DNA of 64,000 bases from Bacillus zhangzhouensis (GTDB lineage: Bacteria; Bacillota; Bacilli; Bacillales; Bacillaceae): positions 186,001 through 250,000 of the forward strand of contig NZ_JOTP01000002.1 of NCBI RefSeq assembly GCF_000715205.1, given 5' to 3'. Below, piece by piece: positions 9,888 through 18,083 of the stretch (position 1 is the stretch's first letter; every line of letters begins with the position of its first letter). The notes under the pieces were generated by a model that was not told the origin of the DNA, searched no databases, and saw only the letters and a list, made by a program, of their open reading frames with translations. Both the position numbers and the translations under genes were made by a program.

Positions 9888-10727
9888 TTATGCCTCCTTA
9901 AACCCGACAAAAGACATCATACGTCCTGTTTTTCCTTGATCACGCCGGTGTGAGAAGAAAAGCTGATCGTTGCAGCTTGTGCACATCGAACTGACATGTA
10001 TGTTTTCTTCTTTTATTCCTGCATGAAGCAATACGTTTTTGTTTAATGTTTTCAAGTCAATTTTATATTGTCCTTGTGAAATCTCGGAATACACATCCTC
10101 AGTTGAAAAAGGAAGCTTTTTCACTTGATCCATGACAACATCATCTACTATGTAGCAGCAGCTGCCAATTGATGGTCCAATGACGACTTGTATATGATCG
10201 GTCTCGGCACCTTCTTGGCTAACCCATACATCAACCATCTTTGCGCCAATTTGCTTGACGGTTCCTTTCCAGCCGGCATGAGCCGTTCCAATCAATCCAT
10301 TTTGCGGAGCTAGAAAATAAAGCGGAACACAGTCAGCGAAACAAAGAGCGAGCATCATGTTTGGTTCAGAGGTATATAAGCCGTCTGTTCCAGGCAGGGC
10401 CTCATGATAATGGAGACTTCCTCTTCCTCTTTGCTCCTTGGTGACTTTCATCATGCGATCCTCGTGTGTTTGGTCTGCAAACACCCAATCAGAGAGCGGC
10501 ACAGCAGTAGCATCTGCTATGACTTGACGATTCATTTGGACACTAGAAGCATCATCTCCTACATGGAGTCCAGTGTTCATTGATTGATATGGTGAAAGGC
10601 TAAAGCCGCCATTTTTTGTTGTAAACCCGGCCAATACCTCTTTACCAGAACATGTCATGTTCGTCCAATCATGAATGGTCATTGCATAAGGTGATTTCTG
10701 CTGAAAGGGGTCATATTTGTATGTCAA
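9888..10727 (-). CDS. ylmD: YlmD, multicopper-oxidase/purine nucleosidase-like YfiH family
   Basis: YfiH/RlmE-region family protein, 279 residues from the chosen start. Visible metal-site motifs are FADQTHED, ALCFADCVPLYF, GTAHAGWKGTVKQI and a CSSC-like MCTSCNDQLFFSHRR near the end. Homologues act on purine nucleosides or as polyphenol oxidases; which applies here cannot be told. The frame has an upstream ATG at 10751 with no clear Shine-Dalgarno. The TTG at 10727 lies 6 bases after GGGAGG and is preferred. Confidence 0.85.
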   Translation of the reverse strand: MTYKYDPFQQKSPYAMTIHDWTNMTCSGKEVLAGFTTKNGGFSLSPYQSMNTGLHVGDDASSVQMNRQVIADATAVPLSDWVFADQTHEDRMMKVTKEQRGRGSLHYHEALPGTDGLYTSEPNMMLALCFADCVPLYFLAPQNGLIGTAHAGWKGTVKQIGAKMVDVWVSQEGAETDHIQVVIGPSIGSCCYIVDDVVMDQVKKLPFSTEDVYSEISQGQYKIDLKTLNKNVLLHAGIKEENIHVSSMCTSCNDQLFFSHRRDQGKTGRMMSFVGFKEA

Positions 10728-10770
10728 AGCTGCCTCCCACCTTTCATTCATCTCTCTTTATATCGCTCCT

Positions 10771-10793
10771 ATTTTACCACAAGACATGCATAG
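10771..10793 (-). promoter_or_regulatory. candidate extended -10 promoter for ylmD-sepF genes
   Basis: The minus strand reads TGGTAAAAT, an extended -10 element (hexamer 10771-10776), with no good -35. The predicted start near 10764 leaves about 13 nt before the ATG at 10751 but about 37 nt before the TTG at 10727. The 211-bp gap 10752-10962 shows nothing else convincing. Confidence 0.5.
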
Positions 10794-10962
10794 ACAGTTA
10801 GTGGGATTCATTAAATATTACACTCAAATGTGCCCTTTCTACAGGTTTTTTTTCAAATTGATATGAAAACGTAATCTTTTTACCCGAAAAAGACATTGTT
10901 TGCTGAGAATGGAGAGCTCGTTTTAAGGAAAAATTGAGATATTCATTGAGGAGTTATACGAA

Positions 10963-11199
10963 TTAAGAAGACAATCGGACAAGTATCACATCTTCGCCAA
11001 TTTTTACTATATTTCGCCATGGGACGATCATTTCCTCTTCTTTTCCGAAAAATCCCATCATTTTACCTGTACCGCCAATAATAATCGCTTGTATTTTACC
11101 GCTCGTGACATTGATATCAATGTCCCCAATGGTGCCTAGTTTTTTACCGCTGGACACATCAACGACATCTTTGATTTGGAATTCAGAAATACTGATCAT
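10963..11199 (-). CDS. ylmC: YlmC/YmxH-family PRC-barrel protein
   Basis: A 78-residue PRC-barrel-like small protein (IKDVVDVSSGKKLGTIGDID; GGTGKMMGFFGKEEEMIVPW). Paralogues occur in sporulating Bacillus and their role is unknown. The ATG is preceded by AAGGCGGGGAAGG. It lies between ylmA and ylmD as in B. subtilis. Confidence 0.88.
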   Translation of the reverse strand: MISISEFQIKDVVDVSSGKKLGTIGDIDINVTSGKIQAIIIGGTGKMMGFFGKEEEMIVPWRNIVKIGEDVILVRLSS

Positions 11200-11278
11200 C
11201 TTTCCTTCCCCGCCTTTCGTTTTCTACTATAATATGTATGATGGAAAAGCAGGGAAGCAGACCAATAGTTTCTTTTAT

Positions 11279-12058
11279 CTACAATTTACTTAAGTGCGGA
11301 CGCCCATTTCTCCACATGACATCCACCGGACATTCAAAAAAGGAAGAAAGCAAGTCACTTGTCATCATCTGCTCTGTCTCCCCTTGATGAAATACTGCCC
11401 CTTCTTTTAATAATAAGGTGTGCTGAAAAACCGGCAGAATCTCTTCTGCATGATGGGTCGTATAGAGTAAAGTGGGTGCATCAGGCTTTGATGCAATGAG
11501 TGAGATCGTCTCCAGCACTTGTTCTCTTGCTAAAAAATCAAGACCCGTCACAGGTTCATCTAAAATCAAGAGCCTCGGATCATTCATTAAAGCCCTTGCG
11601 ATCAGTACTTTTTGTTTCTCTCCTTGTGAGAGCGTTTCATATGTGCGGTTGGCATATTTGAATGATTCGAACGCTTTTAATAGATCAATCGCTTTCTCTC
11701 TCATATCATCTGTTGGTGTTTCATAAAGCCCGATAGAAGCAAATGCTCCGCTAAGGACAATTTCAAATGCATTGTCCTCTCTGTGCAGCTTCTTTTCAAG
11801 ACCTGCAGAGATGAGTCCAATTTTCTTCCGTAGCTTTTCACCGAGAGCCTCCTTGCCAAAGACATGCCCTAATACCGTCATCTCACCTGACGTTGGAAAA
11901 TAATACGAGCACAGCATATTTAATAAAGCGGTTTTCCCCGCACCATTTAATCCATAAAGCACCCAGTGTTCCTGCTTTTTCACATGCCAGTCAACAGAAC
12001 GCAGCAGCCATTTTCCATCTCGTTTTAAAGAAACATCCTTCAAATCAAGTGACACCAT
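11279..12058 (-). CDS. ylmA: ABC transporter ATP-binding protein YlmA
   Basis: A 259-residue ABC ATPase. Walker A is GLNGAGKT, the signature is LSQGEKQKVLIARALM, Walker B is LLILDEP, and the H-loop is LLYTTHHAEE. No permease gene is adjacent, so the partner and substrate are unknown. Two consecutive ATGs follow GGAGGAA; the second (12058) has the better spacing. In B. subtilis ylmA directly follows sigG, but here a PTS locus lies between them. Confidence 0.9.
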   Translation of the reverse strand: MVSLDLKDVSLKRDGKWLLRSVDWHVKKQEHWVLYGLNGAGKTALLNMLCSYYFPTSGEMTVLGHVFGKEALGEKLRKKIGLISAGLEKKLHREDNAFEIVLSGAFASIGLYETPTDDMREKAIDLLKAFESFKYANRTYETLSQGEKQKVLIARALMNDPRLLILDEPVTGLDFLAREQVLETISLIASKPDAPTLLYTTHHAEEILPVFQHTLLLKEGAVFHQGETEQMMTSDLLSSFFECPVDVMWRNGRPHLSKL

Positions 12059-12143
12059 CATTTCCTCCTGAGTAAAAATTCTGAATATACAAATAATGAA
12101 TGTTTACAGCATATCGTAAATGCTCCTTTCGGTAAACCTCACA

Positions 12144-12176
12144 TAAAAAAGCCGCTCCTTTTTAGGAACAGCTTTT
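12144..12176 (-). terminator. terminator of the glucitol-type PTS operon
   Basis: The minus strand forms a stem of AAGCTGTTCC with GGAGCGGCTT (G-U pair included) around TAAAAA, followed by a run of six T. It lies just after the IIA gene and closes the accessory operon before ylmA. Confidence 0.85.
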
Positions 12177-12184
12177 CTGCATGG

Positions 12185-12541
12185 CTACGAGATTTCAATT
12201 CGTACGCCTTCTTTTATATCAGGAAACGTGTGCGGGGATGCAAAGACAGCTCCCGGTAATACATCATCAAACGGCTCTTGGAAGTAGATCGAAATATGGC
12301 CGAGCTCTTTAAAGTTGTCATTTGCTTTATTGCCAAGTGCAGTGATAGTGTACGTTTGATCGCCCACTTGAATCGTTCCGCCTAATTTCAGCGGCTCTTC
12401 TTCTAAGTGTTCGAATTCGTGAATGACCGACATATCTCTTAATTCCTGCGGAGCTGCGGGTCCAAATAAAACAATCAGCTTATCTTCTTTAAACTGCGGG
12501 ACTAATATCCCAATCTCTTTTACGACAGATTGTGTTACCAT
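12185..12541 (-). CDS. srlB: PTS glucitol/sorbitol-type IIA component
   Basis: A 118-residue cytoplasmic phosphocarrier of the PTS IIA-Gut family. It receives phosphate from HPr and passes it to IIB. FGPAAPQELRDMSVIHEF contains the probable phospho-histidine (His41 by count). IQVGDQTYTITALGNKANDN is also typical of the family. It is last in the operon, 26 bases after the IIBC gene. The true substrate is uncertain because the operon lacks a standard sorbitol-6-phosphate dehydrogenase. Confidence 0.9.
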   Translation of the reverse strand: MVTQSVVKEIGILVPQFKEDKLIVLFGPAAPQELRDMSVIHEFEHLEEEPLKLGGTIQVGDQTYTITALGNKANDNFKELGHISIYFQEPFDDVLPGAVFASPHTFPDIKEGVRIEIS

Positions 12542-12567
12542 GTATCTCGATTCCTCCTTTAATACGT

Positions 12568-13578
12568 TTAATACATACCGAAGCTGGCAACGTATGCGAT
12601 CACAACAGATAGAACCCCTGTAATAAGACGGCTATACAAAACAGCTGGTACCCCATATTGTACCGTTTCCGGCTTCGCTTCACCAAGTGATAGCCCAACT
12701 GGAATGAAGTCACACCCTACTTGACCGTTGATGGCAAATAGTGCAGGAAGTGCAAATTGAGGCGGAATGTTACCTAGTGCAATTTGACTACCAATGAGAA
12801 CACCGATGACTTGTGCAATCACTGCACCGGGTCCTAAGACAGGTGATAGGAATGGCAGTGTACAGACCACAACGAGCAGTAAGAGCCCCCATAGAGATCC
12901 TGCCAAAGGTGATAGGAAATGGGCAATCAGATCACCGATTTTTGTATAATTGATAATTCCAATTAACATACTGACAAAAGCCATGAATGGAATAATGTTT
13001 TTCAAAAGCATATCAACAGAATCACGGCCAGCCTGGTAGAACGTGCCGGTTACTTTACCGATTCCTCTTGAGAATCTCATAAGGAAATTGCCTTTTTCCT
13101 GACGCTCGATATTTTCTTCTTTTAGCTTTGAGTATGTTTCTTTGAAATTCTCTTTGTCAATCGACTCACTGCTATCTTGACCTTCTGCTTTTGCCTCACC
13201 ATCAGATGCTTCCGCAAAAGAAATATCTTTTTCCGTCACGCCTGATACGAAGATATCCTCTGTAATATGTTTTGCAAGCGGTCCAGAAGGAGAGGATGCC
13301 AAAACGTCTACAGTTGGAATGCGCTTCATTGGATAAAGTCCGATTCGTGCGGTTCCTCCGCAATCAATGACAACACACATCATTTCATCTTCTGGTATGG
13401 AGTTTTTAAAGCCATCACATGCTTCTGTCCCTGTCATTTCTGCTATCTTACGTGCAACTGGGTGAATGCCTCCCCCTGTAATGGAAACAACCTTTCTTCT
13501 TTTACCGGCTGGTTCAAGCTCTAAGCCTTTTCCCCATCCGCCAGACCCTTTTGCTACAAATACTTTGTGGTTTGTCAT
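12568..13578 (-). CDS. srlE: PTS glucitol/sorbitol-type IIBC component
   Basis: A 336-residue protein. The N-terminal IIB domain (about 1-125) contains [15 protein letters not shown], whose Cys73 is the likely phosphocysteine. A charged, alanine- and glutamate-rich linker (about 126-165) leads to a membrane domain (about 180-336) with five or six hydrophobic segments. It works with the separate IIC subunit encoded just upstream to import and phosphorylate a polyol. The gene starts 13 bases after the IIC stop. Glucitol is the family default; the actual sugar is not proven. Confidence 0.92.
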   Translation of the reverse strand: MTNHKVFVAKGSGGWGKGLELEPAGKRRKVVSITGGGIHPVARKIAEMTGTEACDGFKNSIPEDEMMCVVIDCGGTARIGLYPMKRIPTVDVLASSPSGPLAKHITEDIFVSGVTEKDISFAEASDGEAKAEGQDSSESIDKENFKETYSKLKEENIERQEKGNFLMRFSRGIGKVTGTFYQAGRDSVDMLLKNIIPFMAFVSMLIGIINYTKIGDLIAHFLSPLAGSLWGLLLLVVVCTLPFLSPVLGPGAVIAQVIGVLIGSQIALGNIPPQFALPALFAINGQVGCDFIPVGLSLGEAKPETVQYGVPAVLYSRLITGVLSVVIAYVASFGMY

Positions 13579-13591
13579 GTCTAACCCTCCC

Positions 13592-14122
13592 CTATTGTGA
13601 ATTCGCTTTCATTTTTCCTGCTAAGTATTTTGTGATCCATTCAGTAATGATTCCGCGAAGTAAAATGACGACAATCCCGACTAAGAAGTAACGAACAGCA
13701 AGCTCTGACATAGAATATCCAGCTTCTTTAATCCCGTTAGCAATTCCTAAGTAGACAAATAGTTCTCCTGCGTTGGCATACGGGAACAGTGATGTCACTG
13801 GATGAACAAATGAAACAGCTGAATCATAGAATGCTGGTTTTTGTTTTTCGGGTAAGAAGCGGCCAAACGTATACGCCATTGGGTTTGTCAAAATAAGAAC
13901 GGATAAGATCGGCATTAACGTGTAGCGTAAAATGGTATATTTTGCTGCAAACTGGATCGCTCTATTCACTCGCTCTTCTCCAATAAACTTCATAACAGCA
14001 TAGGTGAAAGTAAGTAGCACAACAAGCGTTGGAACGATACCTGTGACAAGACCCATGAATTGCTTTCCGCCGGCTTCAAACATTCCGATAAAGTGCTCTC
14101 CAAACCATTGAATCCATTCCAT
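13592..14122 (-). CDS. srlA: PTS glucitol/sorbitol-type IIC component
   Basis: A 176-residue integral membrane subunit of the glucitol PTS permease (EIIC-GUT family), with hydrophobic helices at about 20-45, 65-85, 115-130 and 140-160. It starts [20 protein letters not shown], typical of the family, at an ATG preceded by AAGGGGAG. It forms the translocation channel together with the IIBC protein. Confidence 0.92.
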   Translation of the reverse strand: MEWIQWFGEHFIGMFEAGGKQFMGLVTGIVPTLVVLLTFTYAVMKFIGEERVNRAIQFAAKYTILRYTLMPILSVLILTNPMAYTFGRFLPEKQKPAFYDSAVSFVHPVTSLFPYANAGELFVYLGIANGIKEAGYSMSELAVRYFLVGIVVILLRGIITEWITKYLAGKMKANSQ

Positions 14123-14140
14123 GTTTCATCTCCCCTTTCT

Positions 14141-14572
14141 TTAGTTCACATTTGTTATATTTTTTTTCGAAATCGAGACAAGTGCCTGTTCAGCTGCCAT
14201 GGAGAGTGCTTGCATGACAGCTGGTCCTTTTTTACGTCTTTTCAATGTTTGTTTCATCATATGGTGCTCGTCTAGCACAGCACCTACATGCTTTCCTTCA
14301 TATGAAGGAACTTCCTTAAATTTAGATAAGATCGAGACCCCGCCAAGCACATGGCATTTTTGAATGATATACGATTCATCGACAATGATGAGCGCAATGG
14401 CCCCAGGACCAACTTTGCGCCGCTCCATTCCTGAAAACAAGTGATAGCCTTGTTTCCCTCTATAGTCATCAATCAGTGAATCCATGCTTTTACGGTAGTA
14501 CTTGATTTGAATAAAAGATAAACCATACTGCACAATGAGAATGATACAAAGTACGATTGCTAATTTTTCCAT
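14141..14572 (-). CDS. gutM: GutM-family regulator/accessory protein
   Basis: A 143-residue protein with one N-terminal membrane segment (about 3-20) and a soluble GutM-type domain (YYRKSMDSLIDDYRGKQGYHLFSG). In enterobacteria GutM is an activator of the glucitol operon. In Bacilli the family occurs inside polyol PTS operons and its mechanism is unclear. A membrane segment is unusual for a DNA-binding activator. It lies 12 bases after the oxidoreductase gene. Confidence 0.85.
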   Translation of the reverse strand: MEKLAIVLCIILIVQYGLSFIQIKYYRKSMDSLIDDYRGKQGYHLFSGMERRKVGPGAIALIIVDESYIIQKCHVLGGVSILSKFKEVPSYEGKHVGAVLDEHHMMKQTLKRRKKGPAVMQALSMAAEQALVSISKKNITNVN

Positions 14573-14584
14573 AGCCTCACGTCC

Positions 14585-15829
14585 TTATGATTGAAATAGA
14601 TGATCTTGTAATGAACGCAGCTTCCAGACCGTTGTGTTTGAATCAAGTTCTACATCATCATGAGATAGGAATTGTCCTAATTTGATGTCTTTTTTCGCTA
14701 CCACTTTTCCACTGATTAAGCCAATTGGAATGTGACCGTTCGATTTCATGTCTTGATGCGTTTCAAGTACACCTCTTACGGAGTATCCACCAATTCCGTC
14801 AAGTGTTTCTCCTGCTTTAATATCTCTCTTCGCAACAGCCACTGTTTCTGACACTGGTACACCAATTGGGTGAATGGATGAATCATGCTGTAAGACGGCT
14901 TTTGCGATAGTGACTGGTGTTTCAAGACTCGCTAAGTGGAAAGGACGATAAAGCGTGTAGTGTGGACCTTTTCCAACTTTTAAGTAGCGAAGCTCTTCAT
15001 CTACTGGCTCAAGCTCACTCTTGACGATGACAAATACGCCTGGTGCAAGTCCATTTACATATTCAACAACTCCGAAGTTATCCAGCACGCCGCCTTGTTG
15101 TTTTTGATTCAATTTATCTGCGACATTCTCTAAATTCGCTTCGACTCCGTGCATGCCTACTTTATCTGGCAAAAGCCCTGTCGCATTACTCAATAAGTTC
15201 ATTTCTGCCATTGTTTTTGTTCCGTCCTGGAACGCAGCCAGCATATGTGAACTCATATGTTTACTATCTGCTTCTGCTTTACACGTATCTGGATTTGCTT
15301 CAGGGAAGAATGGGTTGTTTTTGCCTTTCCCAGCAACCAGCACCTCAAGCCCCATTGTTTTCGCAAATTCATATAATTCTAGTGTTGCTGCTGGTTCGTC
15401 TCCAGCTGATCCAGAGTAAACAAGCCCTGCGTTCGTGAATAATTTATGCATCACCAAACCGATGGTAATATCGACTTCTACATTTAAAAGAACAAGATGT
15501 TTTTTTGAATTAAGCGCTTCCAAAGAAATGTTTGCTCCGACCTCTGGAACACCTGTTGCATCCACAACAACTTCCACGAAATCTGATTGAATCACTTCTC
15601 TATAATCATTTGTGACAACCATTTGATGAGACTTCGCATGCTGTTTGTAAAAATTCGCTGCCTTCTCTGCTGCACTGAGGTGAATATCACAAACACCCGC
15701 TACAATCATGCCTGGAATTTTAGAAATTTGTGAAATGAGTCCAAAGCCCATTTGGCCAGCTCCAATAATCCCTACTTTGATCGGATCTCCGCTGCGTTCT
15801 CGTGCTAACAACTGTTGATAAATTGACAT
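14585..15829 (-). CDS. DXR-like (DRL) / homoserine-dehydrogenase-like oxidoreductase with C-terminal SAF domain
   Basis: A 414-residue protein, first in the PTS operon. Residues about 18-150 form a Rossmann domain (KVGIIGAGQMGFGLI; VVVDATGVPEVGA). The middle holds SAGDEPAATLELYEF, AGKGKNNPFFPEA and GKGPHYTLYRPFHLASLE. The C-terminus is a SAF domain (AVAKRDIKAGETLDGIGGYS). As I remember them, these motifs match the DRL enzyme of Brucella, which interconverts 1-deoxyxylulose 5-phosphate and methylerythritol 4-phosphate, better than true homoserine dehydrogenases. It is inferred to oxidise or isomerise the phosphorylated polyol delivered by the PTS. It is the only metabolic enzyme in the operon. 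Family assignment is firm, substrate unknown. Confidence 0.82.
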   Translation of the reverse strand: MSIYQQLLARERSGDPIKVGIIGAGQMGFGLISQISKIPGMIVAGVCDIHLSAAEKAANFYKQHAKSHQMVVTNDYREVIQSDFVEVVVDATGVPEVGANISLEALNSKKHLVLLNVEVDITIGLVMHKLFTNAGLVYSGSAGDEPAATLELYEFAKTMGLEVLVAGKGKNNPFFPEANPDTCKAEADSKHMSSHMLAAFQDGTKTMAEMNLLSNATGLLPDKVGMHGVEANLENVADKLNQKQQGGVLDNFGVVEYVNGLAPGVFVIVKSELEPVDEELRYLKVGKGPHYTLYRPFHLASLETPVTIAKAVLQHDSSIHPIGVPVSETVAVAKRDIKAGETLDGIGGYSVRGVLETHQDMKSNGHIPIGLISGKVVAKKDIKLGQFLSHDDVELDSNTTVWKLRSLQDHLFQS

Positions 15830-15893
15830 CTAAATCATCCTTTCAGGTTTTCTTGCTTCACAATAGATTGCTAGAAAAATAATCTGAAACTTT

Positions 15894-15963
15894 TAACAAA
15901 TGTTATAAAAATTAACAAAACTCCGTTTCTTGTAACATTTGTTATTTTATTTATCATTTGTTA
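15894..15963. promoter_or_regulatory. three operator boxes (TAACA-N2-TGTTA type) at the PTS operon promoter
   Basis: Boxes TAACAAATGTTA (15894-15905), TAACATTTGTTA (15933-15944) and TATCATTTGTTA (15952-15963) lie just downstream of the operon's -10. The second and third are separated by 7 bases. The same pair arrangement occurs upstream of the sorC-type gene, which suggests binding sites for that regulator. Confidence 0.78.
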
Positions 15964-15972
15964 TGAACTTAG

Positions 15973-16000
15973 TTTATATGATGTGTCAACTTTGTGTCAA
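15973..16000 (-). promoter_or_regulatory. PTS operon promoter
   Basis: Minus strand TTGACA (15995-16000), a 16-bp spacer, TATAAA (15973-15978). The operator boxes begin ten bases further downstream, so bound regulator would block or roadblock polymerase. Confidence 0.7.
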
Positions 16001-16030
16001 GCTAAAATCGATAAAATTTTCAATCTTTTT

Positions 16031-16073
16031 GAGTCTAAAGACTCAAAAAAACTACCTAATATGATTAGGTAGT
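16031..16073 (-). terminator. terminator after the SorC-family regulator gene
   Basis: A perfect stem AACTACCTAAT / ATTAGGTAGTT (16050-16073) is followed on the minus strand by seven T. A second small hairpin, GAGTC-TTTA-GACTC (16031-16044), follows. It separates the regulator's transcript from the PTS operon. Confidence 0.85.
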
Positions 16074-17011
16074 TACTTTAATAAGGCATCTCCTGTTCGT
16101 TCATCCGTAATTAATACATGAATTAATCCACCTGCTAATGCGGCCCTTATCGCTTCAATCTTTTCTTCTCCACCAGCGACACCAATGACTAGCGGAATTT
16201 CTTTCAGCTTTTGCGGGCTTATGCCCATCACCCGGTCGTTCCATGGATGAGGGTACACTTCCCCTTTATGATCAATAAAGTTATAACAAATGTCACCTGC
16301 TACATCCTTCGCTTGGAGTATATCCTCCTCGCCGCTTGTCATGTAAGATTTCACCATCGTTGAATGCTGCGGAACTCCGCCAATCCCTACAACAGCAATA
16401 TTTGATGATTCTCCTAATTCAATCACTTTTTTGATCGACGGCTGTCTAATCAGCACTTCCTTCGCTTCTTTCGTATCAAGCATGACAGGAACATGTAAAA
16501 ATTCACATTTAGATTTGAGTGCCTCTGTACATCTCGCAATAATATAGTTGGCATGGATATCAACATCTTCATTCCCAACACCTCCGACAAGCGGAACAAA
16601 TGTCACGGATGGATAATGCTGGACAGACGTAAGCGCTTTCGCCATTTCATGCAAAGTTGTCCCTGAGGAAAAGCCGATGACTTGACCATCCTTCATCACT
16701 TTTAATAAAAAGCCCGCAGCCGCAGCTCCTATTCGGCTTTTTGTTGTTTCTTGACTGAGAGATTCAACACATACGACTTCTCGCAGCCCATATTTTCGCT
16801 CTATTTTTCTTTCTAACGACCCGTATTGTTGATTGACTTCATCATGAATAATGATTTCCACGATTCCTGCTTCACGTGCTTTTGCCAAATATTTCGATAT
16901 GAGCGAACGGCTAACCCCAACAGCTTCTGCAATTTTAGATTGGGTGGCGCCTTCTTCATAATACATATGCGCAACCTTAATGAGCAGCCTTCTTTCATCA
17001 TGGAATGTCAT
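16073..17011 (-). CDS. SorC-family sugar-binding transcriptional regulator
   Basis: A 312-residue protein. The N-terminal helix-turn-helix (GATQSKIAEAVGVSRSLISKYL) is followed by a sugar-phosphate-binding domain (VIGFSSGTTLHEMAKAL; VVGIGGVP; VMGISPQKLKEIPLVIGVAGG). Such regulators sense phosphorylated sugars. The frame opens with a TTG at 17047, but the ATG at 17011, nine bases after AGAAGGG, is the likely start. The first choice would also place the operators inside the coding region. It has its own promoter, operators and terminator, so it probably controls itself and the downstream PTS operon. Confidence 0.88.
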   Translation of the reverse strand: MTFHDERRLLIKVAHMYYEEGATQSKIAEAVGVSRSLISKYLAKAREAGIVEIIIHDEVNQQYGSLERKIERKYGLREVVCVESLSQETTKSRIGAAAAGFLLKVMKDGQVIGFSSGTTLHEMAKALTSVQHYPSVTFVPLVGGVGNEDVDIHANYIIARCTEALKSKCEFLHVPVMLDTKEAKEVLIRQPSIKKVIELGESSNIAVVGIGGVPQHSTMVKSYMTSGEEDILQAKDVAGDICYNFIDHKGEVYPHPWNDRVMGISPQKLKEIPLVIGVAGGEEKIEAIRAALAGGLIHVLITDERTGDALLK

Positions 17012-17041
17012 AATAACCCTTCTTTCCGCATCTGTGTTCCC

Positions 17042-17106
17042 TAACAAATGATATCTAAAATAACATTTGTTAAAAACAGATTAAATGAAAAGAATAACCG
17101 AGTCAA
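17042..17106 (-). promoter_or_regulatory. promoter and paired operators of the SorC-family gene
   Basis: Minus strand TTGACT (17101-17106), a 17-bp spacer, TAATCT (17078-17083). Just downstream lie TAACATTTGTTA (17061-17072) and TAACAAATGATA (17042-17053), separated by 7 bases. The pair matches two of the boxes at the PTS promoter base for base apart from orientation, which points to autoregulation. Confidence 0.72.
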
Positions 17107-17138
17107 TACTAAAGACGTGTTCTCTAAAAAGAATGAAT

Positions 17139-17164
17139 AAAGCCGCACATGAAGTGGCGGCTTT
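17139..17164 (-). terminator. sigG terminator
   Basis: Minus strand AAAGCCGC ... GCGGCTTT stem at 17139-17164, followed by a weak T-rich tail. It overlaps the end of sigG. Confidence 0.6.
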
Positions 17165-17942
17165 AAAAAATGTTCTTATTCATTTGTTTGATGGCTGCTT
17201 TTTCAAGCCTTGATACTTGTGCTTGAGAAATCCCGATTTCTTCAGCGACTTCCATTTGCGTTTTGCCTTGGAAGAAGCGTTTGCGAAGAATCATTTTTTC
17301 TCGATCATTCAATCTGCGCATTCCCTCTTTTAAGGCCAATTCTTCCACCCATTGTGTGTCTTTGTTCCGCTCATCACTAATTTGATCCATGACATAAATC
17401 GGATCTCCTCCGTCATTATAGATCGGTTCAAACAAAGAAACAGGATCTTGAATCGCATCTAGGGCAAAGACTATTTCCTCATGAGGAACTTCTAGCACTT
17501 TGGCAATGTCTTCTGCCGTTGGTTCCTTGCTTGTCTCACTAATTAGCCTCTCACGGACCTGAAGTGCCTTGTAAGCAATATCTCTTAGTGAACGAGACAC
17601 TCGAATCGGGTTGTTATCGCGCAAGTATCGACGGATTTCTCCTATGATCATAGGGACCGCATAAGTTGAAAATCTGACATTGTGGCTTAAATCAAAATTA
17701 TCAATTGATTTCATTAATCCGATACAGCCTACTTGGAAGAGATCATCCACATACTCGCCTCTGTTGTTAAAACGCTGAATCACACTTAAAACCAACCGCA
17801 AATTGCCATTGACTAGCTTTTCTCTTGCTGTATCGTCACCCTCATCTTGCAGCTGTCTGAACAATTTTCTCATCTCTTCGTTTTTCAGAACAGGCAATTT
17901 GGAGGTGTCGACTCCGCAGATTTCCACTTTATTTCTGGACAC
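17163..17942 (-). CDS. sigG: late forespore sigma factor SigG
   Basis: A 259-residue sigma-70 family factor active in the forespore after engulfment. Region 2 (GNLRLVLSVIQRF; DDLFQVGCIGLMKSIDNFDL; RFSTYAVPMIIGEIRRYLRD) and region 4 helix-turn-helix (KTQMEVAEEIGISQAQVSRLEKAAI) are intact. The N-terminus MSRNKVEICGVDTSKLP carries the region bound by its anti-sigma regulators. It follows sigE, as in all Bacillus, but ylmA is displaced downstream. Confidence 0.97.
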   Translation of the reverse strand: MSRNKVEICGVDTSKLPVLKNEEMRKLFRQLQDEGDDTAREKLVNGNLRLVLSVIQRFNNRGEYVDDLFQVGCIGLMKSIDNFDLSHNVRFSTYAVPMIIGEIRRYLRDNNPIRVSRSLRDIAYKALQVRERLISETSKEPTAEDIAKVLEVPHEEIVFALDAIQDPVSLFEPIYNDGGDPIYVMDQISDERNKDTQWVEELALKEGMRRLNDREKMILRKRFFQGKTQMEVAEEIGISQAQVSRLEKAAIKQMNKNIF

Positions 17943-17999
17943 TTTTTTCCCTCCCTACAGGAGCTGTTGTACAAAGTTCAGTATCTCCTCGGGATGGAA

Positions 18000-18030
18000 A
18001 AATATGCACAAGCTATGACGAAAAACATGC
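18000..18030 (-). promoter_or_regulatory. candidate SigF/SigG-type promoter of sigG
   Basis: In the 140-bp sigE-sigG gap the minus strand reads GCATG (18026-18030), 16 bases, then GTGCATATTT (18000-18009). This resembles the forespore consensus GYATA-16-GGNNANANTR with a few mismatches. It fits the known SigF dependence and autoregulation of sigG. Confidence 0.55.
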
Positions 18031-18083
18031 AAAAATGGGTTGATTCCTTTGTCAGCGTAGGGACAGAGCTCTCAAAAAATTTT

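Noticed and set aside
13598..13611. TGAATTCGCTTTCA resembling a CcpA cre site
   Set aside because: One mismatch at a conserved position and located at the 3' end of the IIC coding region, far from the operon promoter.
15043..15438. 131-codon open frame on the plus strand within the DRL-like gene
   Set aside because: Fully antisense to a well-supported gene, with low-complexity Leu/Tyr composition and no family motif.
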